Below are positions 7,325 to 15,294 of a stretch of DNA of 22,155 nucleotides, one piece after another (the first letter of the stretch is position 1; each line of letters begins with the position of its first letter). The DNA comes from Verrucomicrobia bacterium SCGC AAA164-M04 (lineage in GTDB: Bacteria; Verrucomicrobiota; Verrucomicrobiae; Verrucomicrobiales; Akkermansiaceae), in assembly GCA_000383735.1 (NCBI GenBank), contig KB912121.1:1-22155 (forward strand). Direction: 5' to 3'. The notes under the pieces were generated by a model. That model worked only from the letters and a program-made list of their open reading frames with translations, searched no databases and was not told the DNA's origin. A program made the translations under genes and the position numbers.

Positions 7325-8506
7325 TTAATCGGCAGCATCCTTAAACTTTTGTTTCATAGTCTGGTTGCTACGGGTGAGTTTTTTGATTGTGACGGCATCC
7401 GCCTTATCATTTGCGAGTCGTAGATTGCGCTCGGAGCTGAGGAGCGCCTCTTTGGTCTTCTGAAGGTGCGTAATTGACTTGTCGATCTCATCAATCGCGG
7501 AATGGAACTTGCGGGAAGCAAGGTCGTAGTTCTTGGCGAAGCCGGATTTAAATTCTTCGAGCTTGGTCTCGAAATTGGTGACGTCGATGTTCTGCTTTCG
7601 CATCAGATTTAGCTCCGCTTTATAGGCGAGAGACGACACTCCGGAGTTTCTCAGAAGGGAGATGATTTGCAGGAAAAACTGGGGGCGGACCACATACATT
7701 TTCGGGTAGCGGTGGGATACATCAACGATCCCGGTGTTGTAGAGCTCGCTATCTGGCTCGAGAAGTGAGACCAAAACTGAATACTCGCATTTCTTTTCGT
7801 TGCGGTCCTTGTCTAGTTCCTTAAAAAAATCCTCGTTTTTCTTTTTGGTGGCGGTGGTATCGCTTTCGTTCTTCATCTCAAACATAATGGAAACGATTTC
7901 ATTATCGTCCTCATCCATGTCGCGGAAGATGTAGTCTCCCTTGCTTCCAGAACTGGCATCATTGTCCTTCTCGAAATAGGCGTTCTGGAAGGCGGTAGCC
8001 CGAATTCGATTAAACTCGGTTTCACAGTGTTGCTCCAATGATTCGCCAACCATCTTAGTAGAAAGCTTTGCTTTCATATCTTTGAGGCGCTCGATCTGCT
8101 CTTCACGGTCCTTGAGTTGGATCTGATAGCGCTCCTCGAGCGCTTTTTCCTCAAGGGCCTTTTTGAGTTGGGCCTGCTCCAGCCCGTTTTTGAACTGATC
8201 GCGCTCCTGTTCCACTTGCTTCACTGCCTCGGTGACCGCAAGTTTCTGGGATACCTCCATTTCCCTGAGCTTAGCTTGAAGATTGTGAATGGCCTTTTCT
8301 TTTTCGACGGCTGCTGACTGGATCTCATTTAGAGTCTTTTGCCTGAGTAAGTCTAGGGCGCTTTCTTTCTCTCTTTCAGCAGATTCCAGTCGCTCGTTGA
8401 GTTGATTCGTAAATTCACGGTCTCGAACTTGTTTGACGATGTCGGCATATCCAGCCTGATCGATTTTAAAAGCGTTGTTACAGTGGGGGCAGCTGATTTC
8501 ATTCAT
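7325..8506 (-). CDS. DUF2130 coiled-coil protein, putative PD-(D/E)XK nuclease-like (RmuC-related)
   Basis: A 393-residue cytosolic protein. The N-terminus has a CPHC zinc-knuckle half (Cys6, Cys9) in [13 protein letters not shown]. Residues 25-150 are an almost unbroken coiled coil rich in Glu, Lys, Gln and Leu. The C-terminal 150-300 region has the DUF2130 pattern: [23 protein letters not shown], then IMFEMKNE, and later [16 protein letters not shown]. The Asp191 ... Glu210-x-Lys212 arrangement matches a PD-(D/E)XK nuclease core, as in RmuC-type proteins; that link is my inference, and activity is unproven. A second helical stretch (300-393) follows. Start ATG 8506 fits the conserved N-terminus; no Shine-Dalgarno. 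The gene stands alone, flanked by diverged repeats R1 and R2, which suggests acquisition or duplication around it. DUF2130 proteins occur in many bacteria as stand-alone genes. Confidence 0.85.
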   Translation of the reverse strand: MNEISCPHCNNAFKIDQAGYADIVKQVRDREFTNQLNERLESAEREKESALDLLRQKTLNEIQSAAVEKEKAIHNLQAKLREMEVSQKLAVTEAVKQVEQERDQFKNGLEQAQLKKALEEKALEERYQIQLKDREEQIERLKDMKAKLSTKMVGESLEQHCETEFNRIRATAFQNAYFEKDNDASSGSKGDYIFRDMDEDDNEIVSIMFEMKNESDTTATKKKNEDFFKELDKDRNEKKCEYSVLVSLLEPDSELYNTGIVDVSHRYPKMYVVRPQFFLQIISLLRNSGVSSLAYKAELNLMRKQNIDVTNFETKLEEFKSGFAKNYDLASRKFHSAIDEIDKSITHLQKTKEALLSSERNLRLANDKADAVTIKKLTRSNQTMKQKFKDAAD

Positions 8507-8706
8507 ACGAGTATTTGCTGATTTATAAGAGAGGATTTGGAGCCAAGAAAGGCGGGAATTCTACGTGTAAGAAAGAATCGACCTGATCGCTCCAAAAAGT
8601 TGGATAGGCACTTTCATTTTCCATGAAGATCGCTCCGCTGAGATTATATTCTAAGTATTTTCAGTATAATTCGAGTCTAGGATTTTTCGTTGGTGGAATC
8701 GACGAA

Positions 8707-8763
8707 GTTTTTGATGACGAACCCGATCTCGTCAATCTCTAGCGCGGATTTGATTTCTCTAGG
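8707..8763 (-). pseudogene. DUF2061 pseudogene, copy C (short core)
   Basis: The minus strand encodes REIKSALEIDEIGFVIKN, which aligns with GEIQSALEIGAIEFVIKY of the intact protein. Only the turn and the start of the second helix survive; the upstream half is replaced by repeat R2 within about 10 bases, and the HERAW end is gone. Bases GATGACGAAC and TCTCTAGCGCGGATTTGATT are shared almost exactly with copy D, showing C and D are closer to each other than to the intact gene. Confidence 0.75.
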
Positions 8764-8770
8764 AAACTAC

Positions 8771-8998
8771 CTTATCCCCAGTTTTTCTGACACGAATCCG
8801 ATCTCTAGCACGCATGAAGAGCAGAGCCGTGATATAGGCTATTTGTTATGAAATAATAATCAGATTATAATGTTCTGGGGTAGTTCCGTTTGGCCTATTT
8901 AATAGGATTTTAAAGATCATCCAAGTCCCCCATCAGCTCGGTCAAAGCTGCCTAAGTTATGGTTACGGTCATAGTGTTGGTTGTGGATTTCGGGAAAA
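8771..8998. repeat. Diverged direct repeat R2 (partner at 6889-7125)
   Basis: This repeats R1 in the same orientation, with CACGCATGAA, AGATTATAAT, a GGGG block and GGTCAT at offsets +38, +91, +106 and +196. It begins directly after DUF2061 copy C and ends about 35 bases before the TM2-domain gene, whose promoter may lie in it. No open frame survives across it. The whole gap 8507-9034 (528 bases) thus consists of about 200 bases of unrecognised sequence, copy C and R2. Confidence 0.6.
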
Positions 8999-9034
8999 TT
9001 AATAACTGAAATACAGGGAGTATAAGGAATTAGT

Positions 9035-9283
9035 TTGATTAATCCTGAAAATTTGATAGATAAAATTGCCATGGAAAGAAGTGAAAAGAATTTCGTTACA
9101 ACATTATTGCTGTGTCTCCTCCTAGGGGGGATTGGTGTGCACCGTTTTTATGTTGGTAAAGTGGGAACGGGAATATTGCAGGTGTTAACCCTGGGTGGCT
9201 TGGGAATATGGGCACTTATTGATCTTATTATGATTGCATGCGGGTCGTTCAAGGACGGCCAAGGACTGCCCATAAAAAGCTAG
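9035..9283 (+). CDS. TM2 domain membrane protein
   Basis: An 82-residue protein. The start is TTG 9035, chosen because AAGGA at 9024-9028 lies six bases before it, one of the few good ribosome-binding sites in the window; an in-frame ATG at 9071 would give a protein that still keeps the domain. Residues 18-70 are a TM2 domain: KNFVTTLLLCLLLGGIGVHR, FYVGKVGTGILQVLTLGG and GIWALIDLIMI, with the conserved G-x-x-G-x-H-R-F-Y-x-G-K and the W-x-x-D-x-x turn. Two membrane helices with both ends in the cytoplasm are usual for the family. The biological role is generally unknown. It is alone between repeat R2 and DUF2061 copy D. Confidence 0.85.
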   Translation: MINPENLIDKIAMERSEKNFVTTLLLCLLLGGIGVHRFYVGKVGTGILQVLTLGGLGIWALIDLIMIACGSFKDGQGLPIKS

Positions 9284-9471
9284 TCGTCCAAAGCTCACGG
9301 CCGAAGTTGTAAGCATACCTTTGTCTCGTTGTCCGATTGGAGGTCAAACAGCTTTTCCTTTGGTATAGAGATATTTTTTGGATTTCATATCCGTTTGGTC
9401 TTATTCCCAAGCTGTTTTTCGAAGTGATCGTGATGGGACTTGGACCCGTGGTCTGGTTACCCTAAAGTCAG

Positions 9472-9609
9472 TATGTGTTTGATGACGAACTCGATCGCGT
9501 CAATCTCTAGCGCGGATTTGATTTCTCCAGTCTTCACATAAATGATTTCGATAATTGTCTAGAAAAAACCTTTTGAGGTGTTTTTGACCTTAGATTCTTT
9601 GCTATGCTC
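9472..9609 (-). pseudogene. DUF2061 pseudogene, copy D, overlapping the end of the truncated DUF1549 gene
   Basis: The minus strand reads EHSKESKVKNTSKGFF, a stop (TAG, bases 9561-9559), then TIIEIIYVKTGEIKSALEID and AIEFVIKHIL. This aligns with the intact DUF2061 protein from HIKESKV to FVIKYLL, apart from a deletion of about six codons around WRIIAT and the stop. The HERAW end is missing. The upstream boundary overlaps the last codons of the PSCyt1-DUF1549 gene, whose stop codon at 9604-9602 lies inside this copy. The rest of the gap, 9284-9471, shows nothing I recognise. Confidence 0.8.
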
Positions 9610-11287
9610 TTAAGCGCTGCAGAAGTCTAAGTTCGAGATCCCGCCCATCGAGAGGTTTATTTAACTCGATCACGATATGATGATCCTGACCCAGCGATCC
9701 GCCAACCGCCCAGCCGGAATCACTGCCGGCATTGCCATCAATCGCAGAGGCCGCTCCAAATTTGTCCTGATCATAAGTCGAAGAGGCATTCGAAAAAGCG
9801 GCTTTGGTCCTACCACTAGTGAGTTCGATTTCGTTGAGGACAAAGTTTCCATTCCGACCTGGCCCCCCGCTTCCTAGCTTATCATGAGCAAGAGCCTCGA
9901 TCTTAATTGCAGTAATTCTTTTCAGCTTACTACTAGCGGAAATCGTATAATCGTCAGTTCCGGCAGTCTTTCCACTCACGAGAATAGAGCCGTCAGAACC
10001 CGCCTTGAAATTCGCACCAGAAACCGCAGTCATTTTTTCTGGCGTGAGAACATACCAACGAACTGCCTTCGCCTTCAAAGCAGCCTCCCATTCAGCAACG
10101 GCCTTAGGATCGATCTTGTTGGCAGGCTCCATTTCCTTCTTCAGCTTTGCGATCTCAGCGGAAATATGAGCCGCTTGTTTCTTATTTCGATCACCCATCA
10201 CCTGGATAATTGGAGCTTCATTCCGTCGGTCGGCGTCTTCCGATTGATTGAAAATAGCAAACATCTGAAAATACTCAGCATGACTGATGGGATCATATTT
10301 GTGGGTATGACACTGAGCACAAGCTGCTGTAGTTCCCATCCAAGTCGCCATAGTCGTATTGACACGATCAACGACCGCTGCGTTACGAAATTCTTCATCA
10401 CTCGTTCCGCCTTCGTTATTCGTCTTAGTATTGCGGTGGAAAGCAGTGGCAATGAGTTGATCTTCAGTTGGGGTGGGAACTAGGTCGCCAGCAATTTGGT
10501 CAATCGTAAATTGGTCGAACGGCATATTCTCATTGAAAGCACGAATAACCCAATCTCGATAGGCCCAAATCGTTCGGCCCGGGTCATCCGCATAACCAGC
10601 TGAGTCGGCATAACGAGCAAGATCCAACCACATACGAGCCCAGTGTTCGCCGAAAGCAGGCTTGGCAAGAAGACGGTTGACCAGATTCTCGTATGCCTTG
10701 GCACTCTCATCAGCGAGAAATGCATCGACCTCCGCCTTGGTAGGCGGAAGCCCAGTAAGATCAAGGGCTACACGTCGAATTAAGGTGTGAGGATCAGCTT
10801 CTTTGCTAGGCGAAAGATCTTCTTTACTGAGTCGGCTGAGAATAAAGGCGTCTATAGGGTTCCGAACCTTCATCATGGTCTCGTCAACTTGGGGAACCTC
10901 AGCACGAACAGGCTTTTCGTAGGACCAATGGACCTCGTATTCCGCTCCTTCTTCGATCCACCGCTTAAAAATCTCAATTTGTTCCTTCGTAAATCGCGCC
11001 CCCTTTCCCGGAGGTGGCATCATCTCATCCTCATCGTCCGTAACAATTCGATAGATCAACTCACTATCCTCGACTTTTCCGGGCGAAATAGCGGTAAAAC
11101 CCTTATGATCCTTTGTGGCCCCTTCACGAGTGTCGAGTCGTAGCTTGGCCTTACGATCCTCTTCGTCCGGACCGTGACAGCGGTAACAACTGTTGGAGAG
11201 TAGAGGTCGGACTTCGTCATTGAAACTGACTTTCGCACTAAGGGAGGAAAAACCGAGAATGAGAACAAAGAGAGAACGAATGAACAT
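9602..11287 (-). CDS. PSCyt1-DUF1549 protein, C-terminally truncated (DUF1553 lost)
   Basis: From ATG 11287 (an upstream in-frame TTG at 11332 gives an atypical leader) the product has 561 residues: a signal peptide (MFIRSLFVLILGFSSLSA), a planctomycete cytochrome c domain with heme motif CYRCH (residues 34-38) and MPPP (Met ligand region), then DUF1549 from about 145 (NPIDAFILSRL, RRVALDLTGLPPT) with a second CAQCH (323-327), then a discoidin-like strand region containing NGNFVLNEIEL and SGWAVGG. It ends at LELRLLQRLRA. The intact homologue at 17783-20806 has 1007 residues; this one stops at its position of about 558 and lacks the whole DUF1553 domain (NRVW...HPKLLDWLA). No DUF1501 partner follows. 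Truncation coincides with DUF2061 copy D. It is divergent from the PQQ-like gene, with 111 bases between. Function of the family is not established; likely exported and heme-binding. Confidence 0.85.
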   Translation of the reverse strand: MFIRSLFVLILGFSSLSAKVSFNDEVRPLLSNSCYRCHGPDEEDRKAKLRLDTREGATKDHKGFTAISPGKVEDSELIYRIVTDDEDEMMPPPGKGARFTKEQIEIFKRWIEEGAEYEVHWSYEKPVRAEVPQVDETMMKVRNPIDAFILSRLSKEDLSPSKEADPHTLIRRVALDLTGLPPTKAEVDAFLADESAKAYENLVNRLLAKPAFGEHWARMWLDLARYADSAGYADDPGRTIWAYRDWVIRAFNENMPFDQFTIDQIAGDLVPTPTEDQLIATAFHRNTKTNNEGGTSDEEFRNAAVVDRVNTTMATWMGTTAACAQCHTHKYDPISHAEYFQMFAIFNQSEDADRRNEAPIIQVMGDRNKKQAAHISAEIAKLKKEMEPANKIDPKAVAEWEAALKAKAVRWYVLTPEKMTAVSGANFKAGSDGSILVSGKTAGTDDYTISASSKLKRITAIKIEALAHDKLGSGGPGRNGNFVLNEIELTSGRTKAAFSNASSTYDQDKFGAASAIDGNAGSDSGWAVGGSLGQDHHIVIELNKPLDGRDLELRLLQRLRA

Positions 11288-11398
11288 AAGAAAGTGTCTT
11301 GGGAACCCTACAAGATATCTACGGTTATCCAACCTCCGATCTTGCTCTCATGACATCGAATTTTTGAGGAATGAAACGACCTCCCACTCTTCGACGTA

Positions 11399-12628
11399 GT
11401 GAGAAGGATGACCTTCTTAAAAAACATGATTGTCCTCGCAAGCCTTTTGGCGAACAGCTCCGCAGGCGAATGGCCAGGATGGCGTGGTCCAACTGGGGAT
11501 GGCGTAGTTTCAGACGAAAAAGCTCCGCTTGAGTGGTCGATCGAAAAGGATGTAAATTGGAAAGTTAAGATTCCAGGTAAGGGACATGCTTCACCGATTA
11601 TTTGGGGCGACGAGCTCTTTTTGGTTTCGGCTGACGAAGATTCAGGAGAACGACTACTCATGTGCCTCAGCATCAAGTCAGGAAAAACCCTTTGGAAAAA
11701 AACTGTACTCGAATCACCTATCGAAAAAGTACACCGCAAAAACAGCCGAGCTTCGAGCACTCCAGTGACCGATGGCAAGTCAATTTACGTAAGCTTCCTT
11801 GATCAAGAGAAGATGTTTATTGCTGCTTACAATTTGGAGGGGAAGAAACTCTGGGAAAAACGCCCTGGCATTTTTTCAAGTGTCCACGGTTACTGCTCCA
11901 GCCCGATTCTCTGGAAGGATAAGGTCATCATTAATGGTGACCACGACGGGAACGCTTACATCGTGGCTTTAAATAAAGAGACCGGAAACGAAGTATGGAA
12001 GACGCCAAGACCAAATAAGACACGAAGTTATTGCACCCCCTTAATCCGCACTATCGGTGGACGAAACCAACTCATTCTCTCGGGAAGTAAAAGCGTGGCT
12101 TCTTACGATCCCGATACTGGTCAGCAACACTGGATCATCGACGGTCCCACTGATCAGTTTGTCGCCTCTTTGGTTTACGATCAAAAATACCTCTACATGA
12201 CATGTGGATTTCCCAGTAAACATATGATGGCAATTGATCCCACCGGCAGCGGGAACGTTACCGACACCCATGTGATCTGGCACACCCGCAAGAACCCATC
12301 CTACGTTCCCAGTCCGGTAGTAGTGAATGGTTACTATCTCGCAGTTTCAGATTCGGGGACGGCGACCTGTTGGAAGGCTCAAGAAGGTAAATTACTCTGG
12401 AAGCAGAAACTTGGGCGCGAGCACTCAGCCTCACTCGTGGTCTTTCGAGATCATGTTGTTTTTGGATCCGAAAAAGGATTGATCACAGTAGTCAAACCTG
12501 GTCCAGAATTTCAGGAGGTCGCTAAAATGAAGCTCAGTGAACCACTTTGGGCCTCACCGGTTATTACGGACGGATATTGGTTCCTCCGCGGTGAAGAGCA
12601 CCTTTTCTGTATTGGTAAAGGAAATTAA
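11399..12628 (+). CDS. PQQ-binding-like beta-propeller protein (exported)
   Basis: A 409-residue protein with a signal peptide (TFLKNMIVLASLLANSSAG, cleavage near residue 22). The mature chain begins WPGWRGPTGDG and continues with repeated propeller blades, each with a W-K or L-W-K strand: NWKVKIPGKGHASPIIWGDE, GKTLWKKTV, GKKLWEKRP, NEVWKTPRP, QHWIIDGP, GKLLWKQKL. Such quinoprotein-like eight-blade folds need not bind PQQ; many are scaffolds or sensors of the BamB type. Length is normal for the single-domain family. GTG 11399 is given as start; ATG 11408 or 11426 are possible and no start has a well-spaced Shine-Dalgarno. It is transcribed away from the truncated DUF1549 gene and convergent with ftsK. 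A fragment of a related gene is at 6504-6785. Confidence 0.85.
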   Translation: MRRMTFLKNMIVLASLLANSSAGEWPGWRGPTGDGVVSDEKAPLEWSIEKDVNWKVKIPGKGHASPIIWGDELFLVSADEDSGERLLMCLSIKSGKTLWKKTVLESPIEKVHRKNSRASSTPVTDGKSIYVSFLDQEKMFIAAYNLEGKKLWEKRPGIFSSVHGYCSSPILWKDKVIINGDHDGNAYIVALNKETGNEVWKTPRPNKTRSYCTPLIRTIGGRNQLILSGSKSVASYDPDTGQQHWIIDGPTDQFVASLVYDQKYLYMTCGFPSKHMMAIDPTGSGNVTDTHVIWHTRKNPSYVPSPVVVNGYYLAVSDSGTATCWKAQEGKLLWKQKLGREHSASLVVFRDHVVFGSEKGLITVVKPGPEFQEVAKMKLSEPLWASPVITDGYWFLRGEEHLFCIGKGN

Positions 12629-12665
12629 TTCCACTCTCGATAACCTCAAATAATCCGAGAGGAAT
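12628..12665. terminator. Bidirectional hairpin terminator between convergent genes
   Basis: ATTCC-a-CTCTCG pairs with CGAGAGGAAT (11 paired positions around one bulged A, 16-base loop) exactly in the 48-base gap between the stop codons of the PQQ-like gene and ftsK. No long T run follows on either strand, so it would be an imperfect intrinsic terminator. Confidence 0.5.
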
Positions 12666-12676
12666 GGCCACACCCG

Positions 12677-15127
12677 TTATTCGGCACCTGCTTCAGGAAG
12701 AAGAACCTCTCGTGGCTTAGCTCCATCGGCTGGACCCACGATGCCACGAGCTTCCAAGATATCAATCATGCGGGCTGCACGGGTGTAACCCAGACGAAGG
12801 CGGCGCTGTAGGAGCGAGGTGCTGGCCTTTCCTTCGGCACGAAGCACTTCCATGCAGCGCTCGAGTGCCTCCTCATCAGCATCTGAAACTTCTTCGCCAC
12901 CACCATCGCTACCAGACCCGCCGCTTTCAATGACCTTCTGGATACTCTCTTCAAACCGCTGTTCGGTTTGGTTCGCGCAGAAGTTGACGATTTGCTCGAC
13001 TTCTTCGTCCGAAACAAAAGCACCTTGGGCGCGTTCCAATTTAGCTGAGCCTGGGGGTAGGAAAAGCATGTCTCCTTTACCAACCAATTTTTCAGCGCCC
13101 TTATTATCGAGAATGACACGGCTATCGAGTGAGGACGAAACCTGAAATGCAATACGGCTTGGAATATTCGCCTTGATAATACCCGTGACAACATCGGCAC
13201 GTGGAGTTTGGGTCGCTACGATCAAGTGGATACCGGCAGCTCGAGCCTTTTGAGCGATCCGGGCAATCGCCCCCTCGACATCAGCCGGAGCGGTCTGCAT
13301 GAGATCAGCAAGTTCATCAATAATGACAACGATGTAAGGAAAACGGTCCGGCACCTCGAGATCGTCTTCATGAACCTCATCATCCACCGAAGCGCTTGGG
13401 CCGAGATCGCCGTCCTCAAAAGCCTTCGCCATAGATTCAACTGCTTCCTCGTCCACAATAGAATCAATATCCTCTTGCTCTTCCGGCGTGAGAACTTCTT
13501 CCTCATTACGAACTCGGCTGTTGAAGCTATCAAAATTTCTTACTCCAAGTTTTGCGAAAATCTTGTAGCGGCGCTCCATCTCATTGACACACCAGTTCAA
13601 GGCCCCAACAACCCGCTTGGGATCAGTGACAACTGGCACGACAAGATGTGGCAACTTCGCGTAAACCTGCATTTCCACAACCTTGGGGTCGATCATGATG
13701 AAGCGGAGTTCGTCGGGACCAAACTTATAAAGAATACTTGTGATGATGGAATTGATACAAACTGACTTACCCGCGCCGGTCGCACCAGCTACGAGACAGT
13801 GGGGCATCGCAGCGAGATCACCCACCACGGTATTTCCATAAACATCCTTACCAAGGGCGAGAGGAATCTTTCGCTTGGAGCTGCGAAATGATTCATCCTG
13901 CAGAAGTTCACGAAGCGCAACCGCCACCCGGTCATCATTCGCAATCTCGATTCCCACCGTATCCTTACCTGGGATTGGCGCGAGAATATTGATTCGCTCG
14001 GCCTTCGTGGCACGGGCAAGATCAGCTTCAAGTTGGGTGATACGGCTCACCCGCAAGCCAATAGCCGGGTAGATTTCATAGCGCGTAATAGTAGGTCCAC
14101 GGGTGATATCGCCAGCTGTGACCTCGACACCAAAAGCGCGACAGGTCTCGATAATCATTGTTTGGGTCGCTAGAAGTTCCTCACTAAAGTCTTCCGGCTC
14201 GACATCATTTTCTTCGTCAAATTCAAGAAGATCAAATCCAGGTAACTCGTAATTCTCAAACCCCTCGGTGCTAAGCCCAGTATGAGTCGGCTTCTTACGC
14301 TCAAAAGGCCGAGCTCCAGCGAGAGGAGCAACCTTTTTCTGGGATGAATCAATAATTTGCGGTGTTGGGATCTGCCTCAGTTGAAGGACGCCCTGACCAT
14401 CTTCCTCAACACTGGATCCTGAACCAAGAGTCGGGTCAGCGACAGGTTGGCCCTTCTTACGCTTGGCACGTTTTTTTGCGGGTGCAGGTGGTGCCGGTCT
14501 GGCAGCCCGCTTCGCGCGTGAGTTGGAAATGAATTCACGAACCGTTACCAAAGAGGTTTGGGCAAAGGCAACTGGATGCCACCCGGTTAAAAGAATCACG
14601 CTGGCAAGATAAACCCCCAACAAGACGATGGCTGATCCCAACGTTCCAAGCAGGCTTTTGAAGACAAAATTACCAAGACCCTCGCCAATCGCACCACCAG
14701 GCCAATTCCCAAAGTGGACGCTTCCAAAGATCTCAAGGACGCTAAACAGAGCAGCACTCGCAAACATCAGCGAACCAAAACCAATCAAAGTATGAAGACC
14801 CAACCGGCTCTTAAACCATGCCACTACGAACCCAAGCCAGATTGTTCCGGCCGCAAGCAAGTAGGCTGCTGCCCCAAAAAGAGCAATAAAGACAAATCCG
14901 ATCAAAGCACCCACCGGACCAATAAGATTTTGGGTATCGCGCGACTCGGCTCCTTCCGGAGCAAAGCTTCCGAAGAACTTCCAATCGACGAAGTCGACGG
15001 TAGTAAATCTAATTAGCGAGCAGAAAATCAATAGCCCCATCAAGATTAACCCGATCCCAATCAACTCCTGGCCACCCTCTTTTTTCAACACCGCGTGCTG
15101 CCTCCTGGGCTTTTTTTGCTTGGCCAT
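12677..15127 (-). CDS. ftsK: DNA translocase FtsK
   Basis: An 816-residue septal DNA pump that moves chromosome termini to the XerCD/dif site during division. Start ATG 15127 (MAKQKKPRRQH); GTG 15145 is an extra upstream candidate without better support. In numbering from GTG: four or five membrane helices (28-190), a Lys/Pro/Ala-rich linker (205-330), the alpha/beta motor with VAGATGAGKSVCIN (Walker A 454-461), IDPKVVEMQVYAKLPHL, Walker B IVVIIDELADLM (605-616), ATQTPRADVVTGIIKANIPS, and a C-terminal gamma winged helix (758-815, LLQRRLRLGYTRAARMID) that reads KOPS sites. All motor residues look intact. Between the sensor region and Walker B is a strongly acidic insert (about 546-600, EDIDSIVDEEAVE and ASVDDEVHEDDLE), longer than in the Escherichia coli protein. 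Divergent from manA across 149 bases. Confidence 0.95.
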   Translation of the reverse strand: MAKQKKPRRQHAVLKKEGGQELIGIGLILMGLLIFCSLIRFTTVDFVDWKFFGSFAPEGAESRDTQNLIGPVGALIGFVFIALFGAAAYLLAAGTIWLGFVVAWFKSRLGLHTLIGFGSLMFASAALFSVLEIFGSVHFGNWPGGAIGEGLGNFVFKSLLGTLGSAIVLLGVYLASVILLTGWHPVAFAQTSLVTVREFISNSRAKRAARPAPPAPAKKRAKRKKGQPVADPTLGSGSSVEEDGQGVLQLRQIPTPQIIDSSQKKVAPLAGARPFERKKPTHTGLSTEGFENYELPGFDLLEFDEENDVEPEDFSEELLATQTMIIETCRAFGVEVTAGDITRGPTITRYEIYPAIGLRVSRITQLEADLARATKAERINILAPIPGKDTVGIEIANDDRVAVALRELLQDESFRSSKRKIPLALGKDVYGNTVVGDLAAMPHCLVAGATGAGKSVCINSIITSILYKFGPDELRFIMIDPKVVEMQVYAKLPHLVVPVVTDPKRVVGALNWCVNEMERRYKIFAKLGVRNFDSFNSRVRNEEEVLTPEEQEDIDSIVDEEAVESMAKAFEDGDLGPSASVDDEVHEDDLEVPDRFPYIVVIIDELADLMQTAPADVEGAIARIAQKARAAGIHLIVATQTPRADVVTGIIKANIPSRIAFQVSSSLDSRVILDNKGAEKLVGKGDMLFLPPGSAKLERAQGAFVSDEEVEQIVNFCANQTEQRFEESIQKVIESGGSGSDGGGEEVSDADEEALERCMEVLRAEGKASTSLLQRRLRLGYTRAARMIDILEARGIVGPADGAKPREVLLPEAGAE

Positions 15128-15294
15128 GATCTTAAACGGAGACACTCAACTCCCCTGTGCGAACTAATTTCGCATAAGAACGGTAGATCAGGCAAGAAGG
15201 AACTTAAAGGTATCTGCATAGTCTGGATTTCTTAAATAATCGCTCAAACCGCAGTTTTCTTGTCGAAATGTCTCTTTCCCCCCATTTTTAAGGG

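Noticed and set aside
9884..10483. Plus-strand frame of 199 residues
   Set aside because: Fully antisense to the PSCyt1-DUF1549 coding region, which has clear domain evidence.
13208..13765. Plus-strand frame of 185 residues within ftsK
   Set aside because: Antisense to the motor domain of FtsK, no domain signature.
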